Source of the DNA: Nanobdellota archaeon
Lineage (GTDB): Archaea > Nanobdellota > Nanobdellia > Pacearchaeales > GW2011-AR1
Assembly (NCBI GenBank): GCA_018897135.1
Contig: JAHILJ010000048.1
Span: 1-11,538, forward strand
Length of the DNA stretch: 11,538 nucleotides
Reading direction: 5' to 3'
Shown: piece by piece, positions 1-5,392 of the stretch
Numbering within the stretch: position 1 is the first letter of the stretch
Layout of the letters: every line of letters begins with the position of its first letter
Program-made: the position numbers and the translations under genes
The notes under the pieces: model-generated
Told to the model about the DNA's origin: nothing
Databases searched by the model: none
What the model saw: only the letters and a program-made list of their open reading frames with translations

Positions 1-1
1 A

Positions 2-154
2 AAGGGAAGTTATAAAATTATCTATCTTGAAAAAATATTACAAATTATATATTACAAGAAACTAAAAATTAGTTCGCAACAAGTTGCTCAAATTAATATA
101 ACTTCAAAATCGCATTCTGCAGATTTTTCCGTTGCTCAAATTATTAATATGTAA
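2..154 (+). CDS. 3' end of an unrecognised protein-coding gene (partial)
   Basis: An open frame enters from the left edge and runs for 50 codons to a TAA stop at 152-154, so only the C-terminus of a longer protein is visible. The tail is rich in Ile, Lys, Ser and Gln, with a stretch reading SSQQVAQINITSKSHS followed by ADFSVAQIINM. It has no membrane segment and no motif that I can tie to a family. The other two + strand frames close sooner. The residue mix looks like ordinary protein rather than translated A+T-rich spacer, but 50 codons is short enough to be chance in DNA of this composition. If real, it converges on the TrmB-like gene, with 137 nt between the two stop codons. Family unknown. 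Confidence 0.45.
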   Translation, partial: KGSYKIIYLEKILQIIYYKKLKISSQQVAQINITSKSHSADFSVAQIINM

Positions 155-184
155 AATTCTAATCTATCTTAATTATTTTCTTAA

Positions 185-214
185 AATTTTGCCTCGACAA
201 AGTCTGGCAAAATT
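185..214. terminator. Hairpin between convergent genes, possible terminator
   Basis: AATTTTGCC at 185-193 pairs perfectly with GGCAAAATT at 206-214. A second short stem, GAC/GTC (196-198 with 202-204), closes an AAA loop. The hairpin lies between the stop of the + strand fragment and the stop of the minus-strand TrmB-like gene. Read on the minus strand, the stem runs straight into TTTT. Archaeal termination usually needs only T-rich tracts, so this could instead be a processing signal or chance. The rest of the 155-291 gap shows A/T-rich sequence and a short GTGAAC direct repeat, and I see no gene in it. Confidence 0.35.
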
Positions 215-291
215 CATTAATTGTGAACAAAGTGAACCAAATTTATGTGTAAAACAGGAGGCATTTGTTTATTGGCTATACAATACTTTAT

Positions 292-1065
292 CTATTCCAT
301 AACTTTCTCAAACAAAGATGAAAAAGCTTCGACAAAGAAAGGCGAGTTAAGCCAGATTGCAACGTCTTCTTTTTCACTTGATTTTGAAAGGTAGAACAAA
401 ACTTCAGATCGATCGATTATAAAGAATTTTGCGTCGATATCAACTTTTTTTATTTTCATTTTTAATCTGGTTTCCATTTTCTTTATCAAATCTTCACTTC
501 CAGATAAACCAAGTTTAATTTTTATTCCGTTTTTTAAAAGAATGCTGAATGTTTGTTCGAAAAGTTTTAACTTTGCTAAAAATTCTTCTGCATTAGCACA
601 AATCATAACTTCTTGTTTTGCTTCTCGAATTAAATCACTCAAATAATTTGAAATATTTGATTTTCCTTTTAATGAAGCTGAAATGTCTTCTCTTTTCACA
701 AGACCAATTCCACTTTTGTATAAAGTTTCAAGTTGAGCGTATTCGTCTGTTGAATTTATTTTTGAAAGAGTTTCAATTCTTTCCTGAGCATTTGATCGAA
801 CATTATTTTTTAATTTTTCAAGAATCATTTTTGGCTTTACACCAATGTATTTTACAGGTTTCCCAAGTTTAACCAAAGCAAATCCTTTTTTTTCTAAAGA
901 TTCTAAAACATCATAAGTTCGAGAACGAGGAACTCTTGAAAGGTTTGCGATTTCTCCGGCAGAAGCCACACCTTTTGCAAGCAATGCTAACCACACTTTT
1001 GTTTCATAAAGATTAAGTTCAAAATAATCTCTAATCTTGTTTATCATTTCTTGTTTAACTAACAT
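292..1065 (-). CDS. TrmB-family transcriptional regulator
   Basis: A 257-aa protein with the TrmB layout. An N-terminal winged helix-turn-helix (about residues 13-85) includes a scaffold helix YETKVWLALLAKG, a recognition helix around VPRSRTYDVLESLEKKGF (45-62) and a wing ending in KYIGVKPK. A linker follows, then a C-terminal alpha/beta domain (about 136-257) like the TrmB effector-binding region, with a degenerate phospholipase-D-like strand DAKFFIIDRSEVLFYLS near 211-227. Family members bind promoter DNA and often respond to sugars or other metabolites, but nothing here identifies the ligand. The start is the ATG 1 nt after the stop of the 109-aa gene, so the two are probably cotranscribed; a second ATG at codon 7 is possible. 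The stop is TAG. The family call is firm, the regulatory target unknown. Confidence 0.85.
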   Translation of the reverse strand: MLVKQEMINKIRDYFELNLYETKVWLALLAKGVASAGEIANLSRVPRSRTYDVLESLEKKGFALVKLGKPVKYIGVKPKMILEKLKNNVRSNAQERIETLSKINSTDEYAQLETLYKSGIGLVKREDISASLKGKSNISNYLSDLIREAKQEVMICANAEEFLAKLKLFEQTFSILLKNGIKIKLGLSGSEDLIKKMETRLKMKIKKVDIDAKFFIIDRSEVLFYLSKSSEKEDVAIWLNSPFFVEAFSSLFEKVME

Positions 1066-1066
1066 T

Positions 1067-1396
1067 TTAATCTTGATTTCCTATAAATTTAAAATAATTA
1101 TTTTTTGGTGCCCGAACACCTGCTTCTGTTGCTAAATAAATTAATCTTGATCTAAGCTCTTTTCCTCTTAAAGCAATTTCTGGTTTAGAATATTTTTCTA
1201 TGTTATTTTGAAGAGTTTCTGTTATAAATCCATCTGCACATTTACAAATATAAGTTGCATGATTATCTCTTAAAGTTTTAACAGGATTCTTTGAGTAGAA
1301 ATTTAAAAAATTTTCAACTTTATCTAAGTATTTTTCCGCATCTAATCCTTCTACATTAGGTATTCTTGGTGCCATAAAAGGTTTCCTTGTTTTCAT
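1067..1396 (-). CDS. Conserved-looking hypothetical protein, 109 aa
   Basis: I do not recognise this protein. It is 109 aa, basic, with no membrane segment or signal peptide. It starts MKTRKPFMAPRIPNVEGLD, has predicted helices around 20-42 and 59-70, and carries a Cys-Lys-Cys pair (C51, C53). The C-terminal half contains a charged helix (ALRGKELRSRLIYLATEAG, about 75-93). Two Cys alone do not make a zinc site, though a metal or redox role is conceivable. It is the first gene of a two-gene unit with the TrmB-like regulator. A TATA box centred 28 nt upstream of the ATG implies a leaderless or nearly leaderless transcript. Tight coupling to the regulator and a clean promoter make it a real gene; the function is unknown. 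Confidence 0.7.
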   Translation of the reverse strand: MKTRKPFMAPRIPNVEGLDAEKYLDKVENFLNFYSKNPVKTLRDNHATYICKCADGFITETLQNNIEKYSKPEIALRGKELRSRLIYLATEAGVRAPKNNYFKFIGNQD

Positions 1397-1406
1397 AGTA
1401 CTTTAT

Positions 1407-1445
1407 AGTAACAACTTTGATTTATAAATGTTTTGGTATGTTACT
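1407..1445. promoter_or_regulatory. TATA box of the 109-aa/TrmB unit inside an inverted repeat
   Basis: Read on the minus strand, TTTATAAA at 1421-1428 is centred about 28 nt upstream of the 109-aa gene's ATG, the spacing expected for a leaderless archaeal promoter. It is flanked by a perfect 7+7 bp inverted repeat, AGTAACA (1407-1413) and TGTTACT (1439-1445), with a 25-nt spacer centred at 1426, almost on the TATA box. A dyad here could be an operator that blocks TBP/TFB, and the TrmB-like product of the same unit is the obvious candidate ligand. That assignment is inference. The + strand gene at 1501 would use the other side of this region, but its TATA (around TTTGAATAAT, 1472-1481) is weak. 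Confidence 0.5.
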
Positions 1446-1500
1446 TTTAATAAGTGAGAACTTTAGAAAGATTTGAATAATGTTCCTTTTTAGAAAATAA

Positions 1501-1857
1501 ATGGAACAAAAAAATGGATTTGGGTTTGATAGAAAAGATAGATATAAGAAATATGTTAAGAAATGGGTTATTATTTTTTCATCAACAAACTCTAGAAATT
1601 TTAGTGGGTGGGTATCTAGAATTACAGATGAAAATATGTTTCAATTAAATCCCCATGTTGGAACTCTTTATTCCCCTAACCAAAGTCCTACATATAAATT
1701 AATTAATTCTAATTTTGAAATACCTGTTTTCCCTGATACACCAATTGAAATATCCACAAAAAAGAACATAGAAAATTATTGTGAATACACAACTAATGAA
1801 GAAAGATTAGCAAGGGAACTTAAATTAAAAAATCAACCAACCAATAATCATCCCTAA
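1501..1857 (+). CDS. Hypothetical protein, 118 aa, possibly a small beta-barrel
   Basis: I do not recognise this protein. It is 118 aa with a basic start (RKDRYKKYVKKW). A beta-strand-rich core follows at about 22-58 (WVIIFSS, FSGWVSRITDENMFQLNP), then Pro/Asn-rich turns and a charged C-terminus ending in NNHP. The pattern 'hydrophobic strand, turn, SGWV-xx-I, short turn, hydrophobic strand, NP' loosely resembles an Sm/SH3-like small barrel, but I see no diagnostic motif. It has no membrane segment. It is the only complete + strand gene I accept in the window. There is no Shine-Dalgarno sequence before the ATG and the upstream TATA is weak. Its last 33 nt overlap the 3' end of the A22 protease gene on the other strand. 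Protein-like composition supports a real gene; the function is unknown. Confidence 0.6.
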   Translation: MEQKNGFGFDRKDRYKKYVKKWVIIFSSTNSRNFSGWVSRITDENMFQLNPHVGTLYSPNQSPTYKLINSNFEIPVFPDTPIEISTKKNIENYCEYTTNEERLARELKLKNQPTNNHP

Positions 1858-2733
1858 AAATATTCCTGCTGTTATGAAAGGCATTGCAGGGTAGAATTTC
1901 TTTTTTTCTGAGAACAAAAATAAACTTAACAAACCTAAGAAAGCTCCTGCAATTACTAACAAAGCAGGACCTAATTCCCAGAATTTCAAGACAACTCCTG
2001 AAGTGATTATTGGGAACACCACGTCGCCTCCGCCTAAAATTGCCACGTTCACTTTTATTTTCTTAAGTTTTGATTTTGACTTTGATTGTTTCAAGTTTTT
2101 TATTTTTTGCCTCATTGTTTTTGAAATATATGGAACAAAAAATCCTGAAAAGAGTTTTAATTTATCTATTTGGTATTTTGCCATTTTTTGCATAATTCCT
2201 GATTTCCAAACAGCCCACATATCATAAACAGAAATTAAAACTAAAAGAATAATAATTGTCCAGATATTTAAAATAGGAACAAAAACACAGGCAATTCCGG
2301 GGTAAACTAAAAGTTCTGTAACATTGTGAACAACAAAACTTCTTTTGTAAATTTTAAAATAAGCTAAAGGAATTGCGACCAAGGTTGCTATAATTGGAAT
2401 TTCTTTCCATAAAAGAGAATCAAAATCCTTTGTCAAACTGTAGAAAAAAATTCCTAAAGCAATTATGACAACTAAGAAAAACCATGCGCGAAGAACAAAT
2501 TTTAATTCAAACTTTGTGAAAATAAGTAAAAGAAAAATTGCAAAAATAAAGGCTATGACAAGTTGAGAAAAATATGAGTTATAATCAGATTGTTCTGTTG
2601 CTTCATAAATTCCCATTCCATAAGGAAGATTATTTTCTTCAGAATTATAATGATTTGTAATTGCCAAACCAATCAACTGAGTAATTAAAAACATTCCGAG
2701 AAGAATTGCAGTTATTTTCCATGTGTGTTTCAT
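1825..2733 (-). CDS. Presenilin-like A22 family intramembrane aspartyl protease
   Basis: A 302-aa polytopic membrane protein with about nine hydrophobic segments (roughly 7-27, 56-74, 80-100, 109-128, 138-152, 154-175, 228-250, 255-274, 282-302). It carries the three signatures of presenilin-type GxGD proteases: YD in TM6 (Y170-D171), GGGD in TM7 (G234-D237) and a PAM tripeptide (282-284) where the family has PAL in TM9. The two aspartates D171 and D237 would form the catalytic dyad cleaving transmembrane substrates. A Lys-rich cytoplasmic loop (191-227) separates TM6 from TM7, as in archaeal homologues. It follows aCPSF1 after a 31-nt gap containing its own TATA-like element. Substrates are unknown. 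Leu-to-Met in the third motif is the only departure I see from the standard motifs. Confidence 0.9.
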   Translation of the reverse strand: MKHTWKITAILLGMFLITQLIGLAITNHYNSEENNLPYGMGIYEATEQSDYNSYFSQLVIAFIFAIFLLLIFTKFELKFVLRAWFFLVVIIALGIFFYSLTKDFDSLLWKEIPIIATLVAIPLAYFKIYKRSFVVHNVTELLVYPGIACVFVPILNIWTIIILLVLISVYDMWAVWKSGIMQKMAKYQIDKLKLFSGFFVPYISKTMRQKIKNLKQSKSKSKLKKIKVNVAILGGGDVVFPIITSGVVLKFWELGPALLVIAGAFLGLLSLFLFSEKKKFYPAMPFITAGIFLGMIIGWLIF

Positions 2734-2752
2734 AGAGGAAGAAAGAAAACAA

Positions 2753-2761
2753 TACTTTAAA
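2753..2761 (-). promoter_or_regulatory. TATA-like element for the A22 protease gene
   Basis: On the minus strand the A/T-rich string TTTAAAGTA lies about 24 nt upstream of the protease ATG, in the 31-nt gap after aCPSF1. This spacing fits an archaeal leaderless promoter, so the protease may be transcribed separately as well as by read-through. In A+T-rich DNA such matches are common, hence moderate confidence. Confidence 0.4.
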
Positions 2762-2764
2762 AAA

Positions 2765-4648
2765 TTACCTCAACCTCAAGGTATCTAAAATACGAGGAAC
2801 ATTTGTTTCAACACGATTGAGCTTGTAAAGTGCAGAGGCCAAGTCCAAGCATTTTGAAACTTCGCCGTGATTTATAATAATTCTTTTTGCTTTTGGTCGC
2901 ATATTATTGAAAAAAGCTAAGATTTCATTTCTTCCTGCGTGCGCACTAAATCCTTGAATTGTATAAACTTGCAAATTTATTTGAACTCTTTCTTCTCTTC
3001 CATCAACAATCATTCTTGTTTCTTTTGAACCTTCTTGAACTTGACGTCCTAAAGAACCAACACCTTGGTAACAAACAAACACAATTGCGTTTTTTTCATT
3101 GCCTGCAAATTCTTTGAAATATTCGACAGACGCTCCGCCAACAAGCATACCAGAAGTTGCCAGCACAATGCACGGCCCGCCTTCAATAACTTTTCTTCTT
3201 TCTTGAGGAGACCCAACACGCGAAAATAATTCAGATGTAAACGGATTCTTGTCTTGGAAAACTTGTAATTTTACTTTGTTACTTAAAAAATCAGGGTAAG
3301 CTGTGTGAATTGCATTAATATCCCAAATCATTCCATCAATGTAAATTGGGACTTTTTCTATTTTGTTGTTTTGCATTACATCTTCAAGAACAAGCATTGT
3401 TTCTTGTGCTCTTCCTAAACCTAATTCAGGGATTAGAACTTTTCCGCCTTGCTTAATTGTTTTTGTTATTGCTTCTAAAAATTGTTCTTCTGATTCAACT
3501 CTTGGAGGCAGGATATCGTTTTTTGAACCATATGTTGATTCTGTCATAACAGATTCTATTCTTGGGAAAGAGTTCACAGCAGGGTCCAATAACCTTGTTT
3601 TTGCATATTTGTAATCGCCTGTGTATAAAAAATTGTGTAAACCATTTCCAATATTAAAATGAACCATTGCACTTCCTAATGTATGACCTGAATTATACAT
3701 TGTTATTCTCACGTCAGGTGCAATATCTGTAACTTCGTTGAAATTTAAGCAGATTGTATGTTTAACCATTTCTTTAATATCTTTTGAACTAAATAATGGT
3801 TGAGAAGCTTGTTTGTATGCAACTCCAATAAAATCTAAAGAAAGCAAAGCAGCCACATCCATTGTTGGAGGGGTCATGTAAGTTGGGCCTTTGTAACCCA
3901 TTTTGTAAAGATAAGGTAATAATCCAACATGATCTAAGTGAGCGTGAGAAATTATAACAGCGTCTAATTCAGCAATATTAAATTCAGGAACATTAAAGTA
4001 AGGGAATTTGTCTTTGCCACTTGAAGCAACATCAATTCCACAATCAATTAAAACTTTTGAATTTGGAGTTTGTAATAAAATACAACTTCTTCCAACTTGT
4101 CGCGCGCCACCCAAAGGAGTTATACGAATCCACTCTTCAACTTTTTCCGGATTCCATTCTTTGTAAATTTTTTCTCCAATTGAATTTAAAAATTTTCTTC
4201 TGTAGTTATTATTTGCATAAAGAACTTCTCTAATATTATCAGTGATTTGACTTTTTATTGCAGAAGACCTTTGAACTTGCGGGGTCCACAAAGTTGTTTT
4301 TTTTATTTGCTCTAAAATTGAACCTTGTTTCCCAATAACAATTCCCGGACGCTTTGCTTCAATTAAAACAATACTTCTATGAAAATCAAAAATTATATTT
4401 GTTATTTCTGCATCTGAAGGAACTATTTCTTTAATTTTTATTTCAACTTCTTTTGCGTCAGGGAGAATTTTTTGGTCTGCTCTTAATTCAATTCTTTTTT
4501 TAATTTCATCTACAATTTCTTTTATTCTTGATTCACCTTCTTTGAAAAATTTAGCATTCTCTGTATAAAGAACAATGTTCGCTCCTTCAAAATTGGCTTC
4601 AGTTATATTTCCGCCAAGTCTATCAGTTATATTTTTCAAAATGTCCAT
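2765..4648 (-). CDS. aCPSF1: KH-domain beta-CASP ribonuclease (transcription termination factor)
   Basis: A 627-aa protein of the usual length for archaeal CPSF73-like factors. Two KH-type RNA-binding domains occupy about 1-145, the second with GKQG at 106-109. A metallo-beta-lactamase domain follows with HAHLDH (H235, H237, D239, H240), H322 in GHTLGSAM and D345 in YTGD. The beta-CASP insert is at about 390-540. The C-terminal zinc ligands lie in GFSAHAG (H570) and INHGE (H594). All catalytic residues are present. Family members are endo/5'-exoribonucleases that bind U-rich 3' ends and drive archaeal transcription termination, like eukaryotic CPSF73. It lies 11 nt downstream of psmB, an adjacency I recall as common in archaea, and is probably cotranscribed from the psmB promoter. 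I see no Shine-Dalgarno sequence before the ATG. Confidence 0.96.
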   Translation of the reverse strand: MDILKNITDRLGGNITEANFEGANIVLYTENAKFFKEGESRIKEIVDEIKKRIELRADQKILPDAKEVEIKIKEIVPSDAEITNIIFDFHRSIVLIEAKRPGIVIGKQGSILEQIKKTTLWTPQVQRSSAIKSQITDNIREVLYANNNYRRKFLNSIGEKIYKEWNPEKVEEWIRITPLGGARQVGRSCILLQTPNSKVLIDCGIDVASSGKDKFPYFNVPEFNIAELDAVIISHAHLDHVGLLPYLYKMGYKGPTYMTPPTMDVAALLSLDFIGVAYKQASQPLFSSKDIKEMVKHTICLNFNEVTDIAPDVRITMYNSGHTLGSAMVHFNIGNGLHNFLYTGDYKYAKTRLLDPAVNSFPRIESVMTESTYGSKNDILPPRVESEEQFLEAITKTIKQGGKVLIPELGLGRAQETMLVLEDVMQNNKIEKVPIYIDGMIWDINAIHTAYPDFLSNKVKLQVFQDKNPFTSELFSRVGSPQERRKVIEGGPCIVLATSGMLVGGASVEYFKEFAGNEKNAIVFVCYQGVGSLGRQVQEGSKETRMIVDGREERVQINLQVYTIQGFSAHAGRNEILAFFNNMRPKAKRIIINHGEVSKCLDLASALYKLNRVETNVPRILDTLRLR

Positions 4649-4659
4649 TTTAAATAAAA

Positions 4660-5319
4660 TTATTGGTCCTTGTATTCAGGAATAATTTCCTGTGTAACTG
4701 CCTTTTTAATCCCGTCTTTTGTAATTGTAAAAACGTCGATTCCATAACCAGAACCAGTATCTCTTTGCGTTGAAGATTTCAAAGCTTCTTTCGCAAGTTC
4801 AACTCCTTCTTTTACAGAAATATCTTTTTTATATTGTCTTTCTAAAAGCCCAAGAACATAAGGCATTCCAGAACCAAAATTTGCGTCGTAGTCTTTTACA
4901 TCAGTAATACTCCCGTCTGGACTTATAGAAAATAACTCTATTGAACCATCTTCATTAAATCCACCAATTAAAAAACCTGCTTGTTGAGGAATCATAGAAG
5001 GTTGTCGAATTCCATGATAACTTATACTTGCTAAAAGAGATGCTGCTTGTTTTATAGTTGGTCTTGATTTTGAACGAAGTTGTTTTAATTTTAATTCTGC
5101 AGATAAAATTTTTGGAACCCGATGAGCATCAGAAGCAACACCGCATCCAGACATTACCATATAATCATTAATCTGATTAACTTTTTGAACATCTTTTTGA
5201 TAAACAAGATTTCCTGCAGTGGATTGTCTATCTGCAGCCATTACAACTCCGTCTTTACAAACTATCCCAAGAATTGTTGTTCCTGTTTTCAAGATTGATT
5301 TTTTTAAATCGTCATCCAT
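4660..5319 (-). CDS. psmB: 20S proteasome beta subunit
   Basis: A 219-aa catalytic subunit of the archaeal 20S proteasome. A 13-residue propeptide ends in LKTG, and self-cleavage before T14 in TTILGI would expose the N-terminal threonine nucleophile. The supporting active-site residues are in register: D30 (mature Asp17) and K46 (mature Lys33). Further landmarks are GSGMPYVLG and the SGYGIDVFTI strand near the C-terminus. The protein acts in the cytosol with alpha rings and an AAA ATPase; neither partner gene is in this window. It is the first gene of the psmB-aCPSF1 unit, with a strong BRE/TATA upstream. The start is the first ATG of the frame, giving a propeptide of plausible length. Confidence 0.96.
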   Translation of the reverse strand: MDDDLKKSILKTGTTILGIVCKDGVVMAADRQSTAGNLVYQKDVQKVNQINDYMVMSGCGVASDAHRVPKILSAELKLKQLRSKSRPTIKQAASLLASISYHGIRQPSMIPQQAGFLIGGFNEDGSIELFSISPDGSITDVKDYDANFGSGMPYVLGLLERQYKKDISVKEGVELAKEALKSSTQRDTGSGYGIDVFTITKDGIKKAVTQEIIPEYKDQ

Positions 5320-5348
5320 TTTTAAGAATAAACTACATTTTTTTAGAG

Positions 5349-5392
5349 AAGAAGGATTATTTAAAGTTTTCGGATTTGAGATTATCCTTCTT
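5349..5392. repeat. 9-bp inverted repeat around the psmB promoter
   Basis: AAGAAGGAT at 5349-5357 and ATCCTTCTT at 5384-5392 are perfect 9-bp inverted copies separated by 26 nt, which hold the psmB BRE and TATA box. The outer arm covers the last codons and stop of rad50. It could be an operator for a dimeric regulator, or a hairpin at the end of the rad50 transcript. The spacing (26 nt) nearly equals that of the dyad at 1407-1445 (25 nt), but the arm sequences differ. Confidence 0.4.
5357..5372 (-). promoter_or_regulatory. BRE and TATA box of the psmB-aCPSF1 unit
   Basis: On the minus strand, CGAAAAC (5366-5372) followed by TTTAAATAA (5357-5365) is a textbook archaeal BRE-TATA pair. It is centred about 42 nt upstream of the psmB ATG, so transcription should start near 5335-5340 and leave a leader of roughly 15-20 nt. 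This leader has no obvious Shine-Dalgarno sequence. The element fills most of the 62-nt gap after rad50, so proteasome/aCPSF1 expression is probably independent of mre11-rad50. Confidence 0.6.

Noticed and set aside
223..237. Direct repeat GTGAAC-AAA-GTGAAC in the left intergenic gap
   Set aside because: Two 6-nt copies are too little to indicate a repeat array or binding site.
256..321. AGGAGG on the + strand followed by a TTG-initiated 18-codon frame (265-321)
   Set aside because: The frame is very short, runs into the antisense of the TrmB-like gene, and other genes here show no use of Shine-Dalgarno signals. A chance purine run is more likely.
618..872. An 84-codon + strand frame opposite the TrmB-like gene
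   Set aside because: It is Leu/Phe-rich antisense to a well-supported gene, with no ribosome binding site or recognisable motif.
2003..2227. A 74-codon + strand frame opposite the A22 protease gene
   Set aside because: It is antisense to the catalytic TM6-TM7 region of the protease, and its composition simply mirrors the Lys-rich loop and membrane codons.
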